11,820 nt of DNA, from positions 1-11,820 of the forward strand of contig JBDRGC010000267.1 of assembly GCA_043818215.1 (NCBI GenBank). The letters are read 5' to 3'. A model generated the notes under the pieces. The model ran no database searches. It saw only the letters and a program-made list of their open reading frames with translations, and was not told where the DNA came from. The stretch comes from JBDRGC01 sp043818215 (lineage in GTDB: Bacteria; Chloroflexota; Anaerolineae; Anaerolineales; UBA11858). The translations under genes and the position numbers were made by a program. Positions 4,990 to 10,692 of the stretch are shown piece after piece (the stretch's first letter is position 1; every line of letters begins with the position of its first letter).

Positions 4990-7089
4990 CTAAGGCGTCC
5001 AGTTTTTATAGATCATCGGGAAGATTATCTGGTACCGCTTGTAGACGGCGCGGTTGTTGCTCGTGTCCGGGTCGGAGACGCCGGCCGGGACGATGATCTC
5101 TGCCGCGTTCTCGTAGGTTCCCCAGTACGCCAGCGTACACGGCACGGTGTAGGTAACGAGGCCCCCGACCGGGAAAGCGGAGAGCGTATCCTGGATATCG
5201 CCCGTGCCGCTGGCCGCGCCACAGGCCGCTCCACCTGAAGCGACACAGGTCCAGGTGACGTTGGTAAAGTTGGCCGCCATCGTGTCCGACACCAGCGCTC
5301 CGCTGGCCACATCCGGCCCCAGATTGCGCACGGTGATCGTGAAGGTAAGATCATGACCAATCGCGTGCGCCGACTTGGTGATGGACAGGTCGGCTTCGAG
5401 GGCTTGTTCGCTCACGGTGATGACTACCTCATCCGGCGTGGAGGCCAAGCCGTGGGTGTCCGTTACGGTTAGGGTGAAGGTCACAATTGTGGAAGTGGCG
5501 GGTGCGCTGAAGGTGGGCGAGATGGTCGTCGAACTGCTCAAAGTTACTGCCGGGCCGCCGGTCTGTACCCAGCCGTAGGTCAGCGTGTCGCCGTTGTCAT
5601 CGCTGCCGCCCCCGTTTAGCGTGACCGTTTCACTCACTCCCACGCTCTGGTCGATGCCCGCGTCCGCTATCGGCGCGACGTTCTGCACGGTCAGGTCGGC
5701 GTTGGCGGTTTGCACCGTGCCGGAGACCGCCAGGGTGACGACGTTGGGGATGGTTCCCGCCGCCAGCGGCTTGCCCAGCACGCCGGTGATGGTGATGACG
5801 CCGCCATCGCCTTGCGCCAGGTCCGGCGCGGTCCAGACGTAGTGGGAGCCGGGCACCTGGGTGAGCGCCACGCCGCTGCTGCTGTAGGCGGCATTGGTGA
5901 CGCTGACCGGCACGGTATCGGTGATGATGACGTTGGTGGCGGTCATAGCGCTGGTGTTGCTGAAAGCGATGGTGTAGGTAATGGCTTCGCCCGGTTTGGC
6001 GGAAGATGGATTGACCGATTTGGTCAGGACCAGGGCGGTTGTTGGTATCTTCTCATAGGCACCGATATCGCAACTACCGTTCGCCGGGAATGGCCGCGTC
6101 TCACCGCGCTGGTCGGTGGTGTAGGTGGTACCGCAACCGTTGGTGCCCGATGGAATTTGTTCCAGCGCCGCGCTGCCGTTGTCCAGGGCGTGCGTCCAGG
6201 TGGGGCCGCCGTTGTCGGCCAGGGACAGCAGTTTGGGGTCGGCATTGGTACCCGGGCAGGTGGTATCCCCCCACACCAGATTGTAACCACCGTCTGTAAT
6301 GCCGACCATCCCTGCATTACAATTGGTGGTATTGCTGGCGACGATCGTATTCCGTAACGTAACCGTATTTCCGCTAAAAGCATAATTTTGGACACCGGTG
6401 GTATTGCTCACGATGGTGCTATGGGTCACATCGAGATCTTCCATTACACCGACGCCGTCCCCGGTGTTGTTGGAGAGCGTGCTATTCACAATTGTCACAC
6501 TGCCGGACATTGAAGCGACGCCACCACCCATAGGCGATCCGCCCGCGCTGTTCCCTGTGATGGTGCTGTTGATAATATTCGTAGTCCCCCCTGAGTTGTA
6601 AATGCCGCCGCCACCATTGCCGGCATTGTTGCCGGAGACGGTGCAATTGGTCACATTGAGGGTGCCCCCATTGTTGAAAATACCAGCGCCTTGACTGTTG
6701 ACATAGCCATTCGTCACTGTCAAATTGATCAGGTTGAGTGTGATTTGAGACATGAACACCCGGCATGTACCCGGCCCGCTGATGGTGATGGTCTGTCCCG
6801 TGCCATCAATGGTCAACTCGCCGCCGCTTACGAGGTCGGGCAGCGCAGTCAACAGGTTGATCGTACCGCTCACACTGAAGGTGATGGTGTCGTCTTCCGG
6901 CGATGCCAGGGCCGCGGTAATCGCTTCGCGCAATGACCCTGCGTCGCTATCGTTTAGGTTAGAAACTACATATGATCCGGCTTGCGCGGGTAATGCGGGT
7001 GCTATAACCAGCATACTCACCACGAGCAAGATGCCTAGAATCATGTTCTGGATCAATCGAATATTGAGGGGGATCGTTTTCTTTTGCAT
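4990..7089 (-). CDS. Secreted beta-helix / DUF11 surface protein
   Basis: 699 aa. Residues 1-37 form a signal peptide (basic N-terminus, hydrophobic core, likely cleavage after ALPAQA). Residues 38-346 form a right-handed parallel beta-helix: it opens with NLNDSDAGSLREAI, has repeated N-G-G-x-L/T-x-I/V-x-N-S-T turns, and ends ADNGGPTWTHAL...TDQRGETRPF....CDIGAYE, the signature of the choice-of-anchor Q type. A DUF11 repeat (about 351-469), a PKD/cadherin-like domain (471-560) and a second DUF11 repeat (565-684) follow. The C-terminus RYQIIFPMIYKNWTP resembles tails I associate with exported Chloroflexota proteins; an attachment role is inference. The start has GAGGAG six bases upstream. No catalytic site is visible, so adhesion or a surface layer is likely, though polysaccharide binding is possible. 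A receiver-gene remnant lies directly upstream. Confidence 0.9.
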   Translation of the reverse strand: MQKKTIPLNIRLIQNMILGILLVVSMLVIAPALPAQAGSYVVSNLNDSDAGSLREAITAALASPEDDTITFSVSGTINLLTALPDLVSGGELTIDGTGQTITISGPGTCRVFMSQITLNLINLTVTNGYVNSQGAGIFNNGGTLNVTNCTVSGNNAGNGGGGIYNSGGTTNIINSTITGNSAGGSPMGGGVASMSGSVTIVNSTLSNNTGDGVGVMEDLDVTHSTIVSNTTGVQNYAFSGNTVTLRNTIVASNTTNCNAGMVGITDGGYNLVWGDTTCPGTNADPKLLSLADNGGPTWTHALDNGSAALEQIPSGTNGCGTTYTTDQRGETRPFPANGSCDIGAYEKIPTTALVLTKSVNPSSAKPGEAITYTIAFSNTSAMTATNVIITDTVPVSVTNAAYSSSGVALTQVPGSHYVWTAPDLAQGDGGVITITGVLGKPLAAGTIPNVVTLAVSGTVQTANADLTVQNVAPIADAGIDQSVGVSETVTLNGGGSDDNGDTLTYGWVQTGGPAVTLSSSTTISPTFSAPATSTIVTFTLTVTDTHGLASTPDEVVITVSEQALEADLSITKSAHAIGHDLTFTITVRNLGPDVASGALVSDTMAANFTNVTWTCVASGGAACGAASGTGDIQDTLSAFPVGGLVTYTVPCTLAYWGTYENAAEIIVPAGVSDPDTSNNRAVYKRYQIIFPMIYKNWTP

Positions 7090-7095
7090 GGTTTT

Positions 7096-7102
7096 CTCCT
7101 CT
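7096..7102 (-). promoter_or_regulatory. Ribosome binding site of the surface-protein gene
   Basis: AGAGGAG read on the minus strand, six bases before the ATG at 7089. It fixes the start. Confidence 0.8.
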
Positions 7103-7119
7103 TTGGGTAATATGTTGAG

Positions 7120-7161
7120 TGTCAGGTTTTACGTATCACGTGTCAGGTTTCAGGTGTCACG
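7120..7161. repeat. Heptamer tandem array, six degenerate copies
   Basis: The 7-bp units TGTCAGG, TTTTACG, TATCACG, TGTCAGG, TTTCAGG and TGTCACG fill the leader between the receiver remnant and the ribosome binding site of the surface-protein gene. Any transcript of that gene starting upstream would carry it in its 5' UTR. Confidence 0.7.
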
Positions 7162-7163
7162 TT

Positions 7164-7306
7164 ATCAAATATCGGCCATCATCACCTCCTTGTGTAAACG
7201 AGGTTCCTTCAGATGCAGGATCACATCTTCCAACTTCTCCGCCATAGACCTGCCCGGAGCGCACCGTCACCGTCCCACTGGCGGTGTTTACGCCGATGAC
7301 GGGCAT
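7164..7306 (-). pseudogene. Truncated and frameshifted copy of the stand-alone receiver gene
   Basis: The segment is clearly homologous to the 3' half of the intact receiver gene (10348-9977). It encodes VIGVNTASGTVTVRSGQVY, then, after a 2-bp loss relative to the intact copy, MAEKLEDVILHLK in another frame. About the first 69 codons are absent, so it cannot make a receiver. It precedes the large secreted protein just as the intact gene precedes the small secreted peptide, which suggests an old cassette duplication. It ends in a perfect Shine-Dalgarno stretch (7181-7191) and a TGA at 7164. Confidence 0.8.
7181..7191 (-). promoter_or_regulatory. Perfect 11-base Shine-Dalgarno sequence with no long frame after it
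   Basis: The minus strand reads AAGGAGGTGAT, fully complementary to the 16S rRNA 3' end. The next ATG (GATGATGGCC) gives only a four- or five-codon frame ending at TGA 7164. It probably once served the gene that followed the receiver copy, or it loads ribosomes near the surface-protein mRNA leader. Confidence 0.6.
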
Positions 7307-7341
7307 GGGGTTTCTCTACACTTGTGTAAAAATGGAACCAG

Positions 7342-7372
7342 ACACCTGTACCTACAGTACTGGCACAGGTGT
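7342..7372 (-). terminator. Hairpin after the lectin gene, likely terminator; contains an operator-like sequence
   Basis: Arms ACACCTGTACC (7342-7352) and GGCACAGGTGT (7362-7372) pair with one mismatch that becomes a G-U pair in the minus-strand RNA. The loop is 9 bases. The hairpin begins 15 bases after the stop codon at 7388, and ATTTTT follows some bases later. Part of it (7346-7364) also matches the palindromic operator at 15 of 19 positions. Confidence 0.55.
7346..7364. promoter_or_regulatory. Degenerate third copy of the palindromic operator
   Basis: Aligned without gaps to bases 3-21 of the palindromes at 9713 and 10529, 15 of 19 bases agree, including both inner half-sites CTGTAC and AGTAC at the same spacing. 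It lies upstream of the receiver remnant in the transcribed direction, the position expected for a duplicated operator-receiver cassette. The overlap with a hairpin leaves room for coincidence. Confidence 0.42.
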
Positions 7373-7387
7373 GAGATGCAGATGCTA

Positions 7388-9274
7388 CTACGCTAACGCA
7401 GATTCGTGTTTGTTGACAAAAAGGCTGGAGGAATTTGGTAGGTAATACACCCCAATGGCGTCCTGTAAATCGCCACTACGTCCCAAAAAGCCGACAATCC
7501 TACCGGATACAGTTGAGGATTTTGAACCTCCCCCTTCTCCAAAAGTCTTAGTTTGTCCTTTATTGGTTTTGAACTTGAGTTCATAAATCTGTTGAGTGTA
7601 ACTTACAATAACTTCGGTAATGAATTCATCATCGTCAAGTACTAATTCATCTCTTGTTCCATTCCTGTTGCCATGCTTTTTTCCTTCGTAGGTTTCGTCA
7701 TCGGATAATTTATAAGTGACCTGAATAGATAATATTCCTTCTAATTTATCTGAATTGATTACGATTTTCTTGATGCCTACCACCGGGGTCATAAATCCCC
7801 TATCTTCAAAATCATCGAAAGGTTCCCCACCACCACCCCCATATAATGGAGAAGCGATTTCAGGAGAAACAGCTATATCTCCTGTCACGGCCATCTTGTC
7901 ATTGAATTCCTGAATATTCAAATTATCTGCCGTTATTTTAAACAAACTGCCAAATTCCTGTATGGTTATGGTTGGAATATTGAATACGTAGACATTAAGA
8001 TTTTTCAGGAATGAAGTAATTATGGGAACAACAATCAGACCAATACGATTGCAGATACCGGTAAGAAGTGCGGAAGTGATCCAGATCACAACATCACCTA
8101 GAGGTGTACAGGTAATCCCAAAGGTCGATATCTCTTTCACGCGTACATGAATTTCATTTTGTTCATTGATGGTCAAATCCACTTTAATAGATGGCGAGGA
8201 TGTTGCTGCTAGTTTGTATTCTATGCCAGTTTTTAGCACCCAAGCATGAACAGATGCATAAGCGAGGCCTGAAAGGTCAAATGTAATCTCAATGTCACTT
8301 CCTGAAAAGCTGACTTGGGGTTTAGATATGTTGATGGTGCAATCCCATTCATATCCGAATATCCCCCACCAGCCCTTACCTTGCTTTCTGATCGGTGATA
8401 TCTGGGAAAGTGCGGTCGAAATAACAAGTTGAAGGAGATTGGGACTCACCTCGGCAAAGAAGCCGCCTTTGGGCCAATTAACAAGGTCAGGGCTTTCTTT
8501 AACAAGACCGACTTCCCTGTCCTTCTCAATGCTGGCAGTTGCGATAATACAAGAGTTCTCGATAGCCATATTCAAATAGGCAAGATGCACGTCTCCGTAT
8601 TCCAGTTTTGGGATTTTAATAACTGGAATCATTTCTTTTGCCTTTTGGAGTGCCACCGGTACTACTACGTTATTGACGATGAAAAGAATGAGATCTTCCC
8701 ACTCGTAACACGTATTTCCATACACGGCTTCAGGGAGATTCGCATCCTGAATATTCTGGATAAGTTCATCCAGATTTGAGACCTTTGCGTCGAATGGAAT
8801 GATGGAGAGTTTTTGATCATCGCTCAATTCAACATGGCAATAGACATCAATAGCAACAGACATTGACACGTGTACATTGTGGTCAGTTAAACTTCTCACA
8901 GTTACTTCGGTCTCTGGCACTATTGCTTCAATTGTTAGCGTTTGAGACGATTCGAGAGCAGCTTTGATATCGGTGGAACCTGTGTAACTCGCTGGAAAGG
9001 CATCCTGATATTGTTTTATAAGTTGAGTAAGGGCAGCATCTGATGGTTTGAAAATAATTTTGGGAGGCTTTTTGACATCCCATGCCACGGAGAGGCGCAG
9101 CTTTTCAAAGTCTATCGTGTCTTTGAGAAATTGAGGGTACATCCCTTGGTAGATCGAATCAATGATTGAATTTATCATATCCTGATAGATTCCAACTGCC
9201 ACATCGTAGTCGATTGTTCGGATGGGGGCAGACGACTTTTTATATAAAGTAATGGGTTTTAGCGTATTAAACAT
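7388..9274 (-). CDS. TULIP/P47-like protein with C-terminal jacalin-type lectin domain
   Basis: The start at 9274 (MFNTLKPITLYKK) gives 628 aa and is preferred over an upstream ATG at 9310 because GAGGAGG lies eight bases before it. The C-terminus, about residues 476-612, is a jacalin-like lectin domain: GGGGGEPFDD opening, TNKGQTKTFGEGGG, then IVGFLGRSGDLQDAIGVYY with the sugar-loop pattern GxxxD. The preceding 470 residues are beta-rich with two long amphipathic helical stretches (near 190-215 and 275-300), resembling the TULIP lipid-binding fold of clostridial P47/OrfX-type proteins; this match is from overall pattern only. There is no signal peptide or membrane anchor. The gene is more AT-rich than the kinase and surface-protein genes, which suggests transfer. 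A carbohydrate-binding, possibly lipid-interacting or toxin-like role is inferred, not shown. Confidence 0.8.
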   Translation of the reverse strand: MFNTLKPITLYKKSSAPIRTIDYDVAVGIYQDMINSIIDSIYQGMYPQFLKDTIDFEKLRLSVAWDVKKPPKIIFKPSDAALTQLIKQYQDAFPASYTGSTDIKAALESSQTLTIEAIVPETEVTVRSLTDHNVHVSMSVAIDVYCHVELSDDQKLSIIPFDAKVSNLDELIQNIQDANLPEAVYGNTCYEWEDLILFIVNNVVVPVALQKAKEMIPVIKIPKLEYGDVHLAYLNMAIENSCIIATASIEKDREVGLVKESPDLVNWPKGGFFAEVSPNLLQLVISTALSQISPIRKQGKGWWGIFGYEWDCTINISKPQVSFSGSDIEITFDLSGLAYASVHAWVLKTGIEYKLAATSSPSIKVDLTINEQNEIHVRVKEISTFGITCTPLGDVVIWITSALLTGICNRIGLIVVPIITSFLKNLNVYVFNIPTITIQEFGSLFKITADNLNIQEFNDKMAVTGDIAVSPEIASPLYGGGGGEPFDDFEDRGFMTPVVGIKKIVINSDKLEGILSIQVTYKLSDDETYEGKKHGNRNGTRDELVLDDDEFITEVIVSYTQQIYELKFKTNKGQTKTFGEGGGSKSSTVSGRIVGFLGRSGDLQDAIGVYYLPNSSSLFVNKHESALA

Positions 9275-9282
9275 AACTTTTT

Positions 9283-9289
9283 CCTCCTC
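9283..9289 (-). promoter_or_regulatory. Ribosome binding site that decides the lectin gene start
   Basis: The minus strand reads GAGGAGG, then eight bases, then ATG at 9274. No comparable site precedes the upstream ATG at 9310. Confidence 0.85.
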
Positions 9290-9394
9290 GGGCAATTGGA
9301 ACTGGTCCACTTAATAATGCGTCCCTGGTACAAATCAGTCAGAATCACCTAATGGCATTTGTCATTTTCTTTCCTTTCCGGTCAATTATGGAGG

Positions 9395-9646
9395 TCAAAG
9401 TGAATGCGTGCATGGGCGATATCGCACAGCTTCGCGGCGGTTCTTCACGCCCAATGCCTTGCAAATCCGCTTCATGTGGTATTTGATGCCGCTTTCGGTG
9501 ATGTCCAAAAATTCACCGGCTTCTGCGTAGCTGTAGACCTCCGCCACCTTCTGCAAAACTTCCCATTGACGCGAAGATATTGGCGGCGCAGTCTCAGCAG
9601 CATCTTTCGGAGCGGGCTTACTGGCGGGTTTATCGGCGGGGTTCAT
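9395..9646 (-). CDS. Stand-alone LuxR/GerE-type HTH protein
   Basis: 83 aa, with a Pro/Ala/Lys-rich N-terminus (1-22) followed by one LuxR-type HTH (about 23-76: SSRQWEVLQKVAE, YAEAGEFLDITESGIKYHMKRICKALGV, RREAVRY). There is no receiver or ligand-binding domain. It is a paralogue of the HTH of the fusion kinase, sharing RQWEVL.KVAE.Y.Y.E.GE.L.I.E, KYH and REAVRY. The tail RPCTHSL is unusual: a one-base shift after VRY would read AHARIHFDLHN and end at 9382, so a small indel near the 3' end is possible. There is no clear Shine-Dalgarno sequence. A perfect 21-bp palindrome lies 66 bp upstream of its start. A likely role is DNA binding at that palindrome, including its own promoter. Confidence 0.8.
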   Translation of the reverse strand: MNPADKPASKPAPKDAAETAPPISSRQWEVLQKVAEVYSYAEAGEFLDITESGIKYHMKRICKALGVKNRREAVRYRPCTHSL

Positions 9647-9683
9647 AGGTCGGCGTGTTCAAATTTATTATGCGGGTTAGACT

Positions 9684-9689
9684 TATATA
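9684..9689 (-). promoter_or_regulatory. Possible -10 element for the LuxR gene
   Basis: TATATA lies 23 bases downstream of the palindrome at 9713-9733 in the transcribed direction and 37 bases before the LuxR start codon. The palindrome would overlap or flank the -35 region. Confidence 0.4.
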
Positions 9690-9712
9690 GTACAGCATTT
9701 CCCCTTATTTGT

Positions 9713-9733
9713 GACTGTACTTAAAGTACAGTC
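9713..9733. promoter_or_regulatory. 21-bp perfect palindrome, putative operator, copy 1
   Basis: The arms GACTGTACTT and AAGTACAGTC surround a single central A. The same 31 bases (9708-9738) recur exactly at 10524-10554, and both copies are followed in the transcribed direction by ACAAA, a GGGGAAA block and TATATA. Placement upstream of the LuxR gene suggests autoregulation. It resembles the CTGT...ACAG of E. coli LexA boxes, but the spacer is 9 rather than 8. Confidence 0.85.
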
Positions 9734-9781
9734 TTGCCAAAATCGGCAAATTTGATCGGGTATATTTCAAATGGATTGAAG

Positions 9782-9961
9782 TCAGCGCATCCCGCTGGGG
9801 GCAACACTGATCGCGGCCCGCAGGGGGTATTGCTCAGTTGACAGACTGTTCTGCTCGGACCCACCGGCAACCTTTTGAGCCACCGCTTCGCTTATGCTCC
9901 AGAAAATTGACACCATAAACAGCGCTGTTATGCCAAAACTCGCTCTCATGTGGTTTTTCAT
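9782..9961 (-). CDS. Small secreted peptide precursor (59 aa), unknown function
   Basis: The frame begins MKNHMRASFG, then a hydrophobic core ITALFMVSIFW, then SISEAVAQK, a good type-I signal peptide with likely cleavage after AVA (residue 28). The predicted mature part is about 31 residues, hydrophilic, without Cys. AAAGGAG stands about ten bases before the ATG and overlaps the stop codon of the receiver gene (9977), leaving 15 bp between the two genes and suggesting translational coupling. It lies between the receiver gene and the operator of the LuxR gene. The context fits a peptide signal or a small envelope protein, but no homologue is recognised. The 3' part contains a degenerate 20-bp direct repeat (CCCCCTGCGGG and CCCCCAGCGGG cores), which may be low-complexity DNA. 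Confidence 0.62.
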   Translation of the reverse strand: MKNHMRASFGITALFMVSIFWSISEAVAQKVAGGSEQNSLSTEQYPLRAAISVAPSGMR

Positions 9962-9976
9962 CTGTGCTACACTCCT

Positions 9977-10348
9977 TTACTTTTCAAGGTGTCTCTCATG
10001 AATCGTCATTGCACCCTCAGTTGTTTCCGCCGCCACCTCCGCGGCCTTCAAATACACGACCACATCTTCCAATTTCTCGGCCATATAAACCTGCCCGGAG
10101 CGCACCGTCACCGTCCCGCTGGCGGTGTTGACGCCGATGAGGGTCAGGGCGGGGCGGGCGCGCAGCAGGTTGAGCACGTCGCTGGTTTTGGGGTTGTTGA
10201 GGTCCACCAATACGGTGTCGAAGGCTGCCAGGTCGCCCAGGTCGGCCAGGCGGGTGCAAGTCTCGAACTGTATCTCCGGCAGTTCCCGCAGTAGTCCGGC
10301 CAGACCTTCGATGAAGATGGATGTGCCGTAGAGGAGGGTGGTTTTCAT
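9977..10348 (-). CDS. Stand-alone degenerate receiver (pseudo-receiver) protein
   Basis: 123 aa with a receiver-like pattern: beta-1 and helix-1 TLLYGTSIFIEGLAGLL (compare VDDHPLFREGLRALL in NarL proteins), the beta-3 phospho-site region TVLVDLNNP with Asp49, beta-4 ALTLIGVNTASG and beta-5 QVYMAEKLEDVVVYL with Lys92. The acidic pair that binds Mg in true receivers is replaced by Tyr7-Gly8, so normal phosphorylation is doubtful. No output domain follows. The start is fixed by the fold, although the bases before the ATG are a run of ten C with no Shine-Dalgarno. A palindromic operator lies about 180 bp upstream, the secreted peptide gene 15 bp downstream. It may act as a phosphorylation-independent partner of the LuxR protein or of the kinase. 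A truncated copy lies at 7164-7306. Confidence 0.75.
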   Translation of the reverse strand: MKTTLLYGTSIFIEGLAGLLRELPEIQFETCTRLADLGDLAAFDTVLVDLNNPKTSDVLNLLRARPALTLIGVNTASGTVTVRSGQVYMAEKLEDVVVYLKAAEVAAETTEGAMTIHERHLEK

Positions 10349-10358
10349 GGGGGGGGGG
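10349..10358. repeat. Homopolymer of 10 G touching the receiver start codon
   Basis: On the coding strand this is ten C directly before the ATG at 10348. Another run of eight G lies at 10395-10402 and one of seven C at 10496-10502. Tract-length changes here would alter the 5' leader without changing the protein. Confidence 0.85.
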
Positions 10359-10371
10359 TGGAGGTAGACAG

Positions 10372-10431
10372 GGTAAACAGGTATCAGGTAAACAGGGGGG
10401 GGTTGCGTACCTTGTATACCTTGTTTACTGG
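10372..10431. repeat. Imperfect inverted repeat joined to the octamer array
   Basis: GTAAACAGGTATCAGG on the left and CCTTGTATACCTTGTTTAC on the right are near complements around a G-rich centre, so the leader of the receiver mRNA can fold back on the start of the octamer array. Confidence 0.45.
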
Positions 10432-10487
10432 TCTACTGGTCTACTGGTTTACTAGTTTACTAGTTTACTGATTTACTGGTTTACTGG
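10424..10487. repeat. Octamer tandem array, eight copies
   Basis: Eight contiguous 8-bp units, in order TTTACTGG, TCTACTGG, TCTACTGG, TTTACTAG, TTTACTAG, TTTACTGA, TTTACTGG and TTTACTGG. The array sits between the putative promoter and the start codon of the receiver gene, so it should be in its 5' UTR. The unit is shorter than usual plasmid iterons. Confidence 0.9.
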
Positions 10488-10504
10488 TTTGCTTTCCCCC
10501 CCAC

Positions 10505-10510
10505 TATATA
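10505..10510 (-). promoter_or_regulatory. Possible -10 element for the receiver/peptide operon
   Basis: TATATA lies 18 bases downstream of operator copy 2, a layout like that at 9684-9689. It implies a leader of about 150 bases that includes the octamer array. Confidence 0.42.
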
Positions 10511-10528
10511 ATATTTTCCCCCGTTTGT

Positions 10529-10549
10529 GACTGTACTTAAAGTACAGTC
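10529..10549. promoter_or_regulatory. 21-bp perfect palindrome, putative operator, copy 2
   Basis: Identical to copy 1 at 9713-9733, in a 31-bp block of exact identity with weaker similarity beyond. It lies 180 bp upstream of the receiver start in the transcribed direction. Two copies before two adjacent regulatory genes argue for one shared DNA-binding protein. Confidence 0.85.
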
Positions 10550-10590
10550 TTGCCCAAATCATCGCTATTTGGGATGGTTCGATGTTTTGT

Positions 10591-10630
10591 GCTAAAATCC
10601 GTGTTAATCTGTGAAAATCTGTGTCCATTA
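10591..10630. repeat. Period-10 degenerate repeat
   Basis: Units GCTAAAATCC, GTGTTAATCT, GTGAAAATCT and GTGTCCATTA. It lies between the ATPase stop (10693) and operator copy 2. Similar AATCTGTG-type intergenic repeats occur in many environmental genomes (general familiarity, not a search). Confidence 0.55.
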
Positions 10631-10692
10631 AAGGGAACTCTGATTTCCCCAACAGCCTGCCAGGGGATATGAATTTCTGCCGCTACTCTTTT

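Larger units (their letters stand above)
10349..10692. other. Gene-free regulatory and repeat region between the ATPase and the receiver
   Basis: No gene is supported here. In the transcribed direction it holds a period-10 repeat (10591-10630), operator copy 2 (10529-10549), a TATATA element (10505-10510), an octamer array (10424-10487), an inverted counterpart of the octamer sequence (about 10372-10397) and the ten-base homopolymer at the receiver start. Confidence 0.75.

Noticed and set aside
5710..6357. 215-codon plus-strand frame opposite the surface-protein gene
   Set aside because: It is antisense to a gene with a clear signal peptide, beta-helix and DUF11 domains, and has low-complexity G/A/V/D content.
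9275..9310. Upstream ATG at 9310 as the lectin gene start
   Set aside because: The strong GAGGAGG site lies inside this extension, eight bases before the ATG at 9274, which is the better start.
3534..9331. Shared CCCTGGTAC 9-mer about 50-60 bp upstream of the kinase and lectin starts (3534-3542 and 9323-9331)
   Set aside because: A single 9-mer match without flanking similarity could be chance in a window of this size.
9713..9733. Palindrome as a LexA box
   Set aside because: CTGT and ACAG are separated by 9 bases, not the 8 of the E. coli-type box, and no SOS gene lies downstream.
10424..10487. Octamer array as plasmid iterons marking an origin
   Set aside because: Units of 8 bp are much shorter than usual iterons, no Rep gene is present, and other micro-repeats of similar period occur elsewhere in the window.
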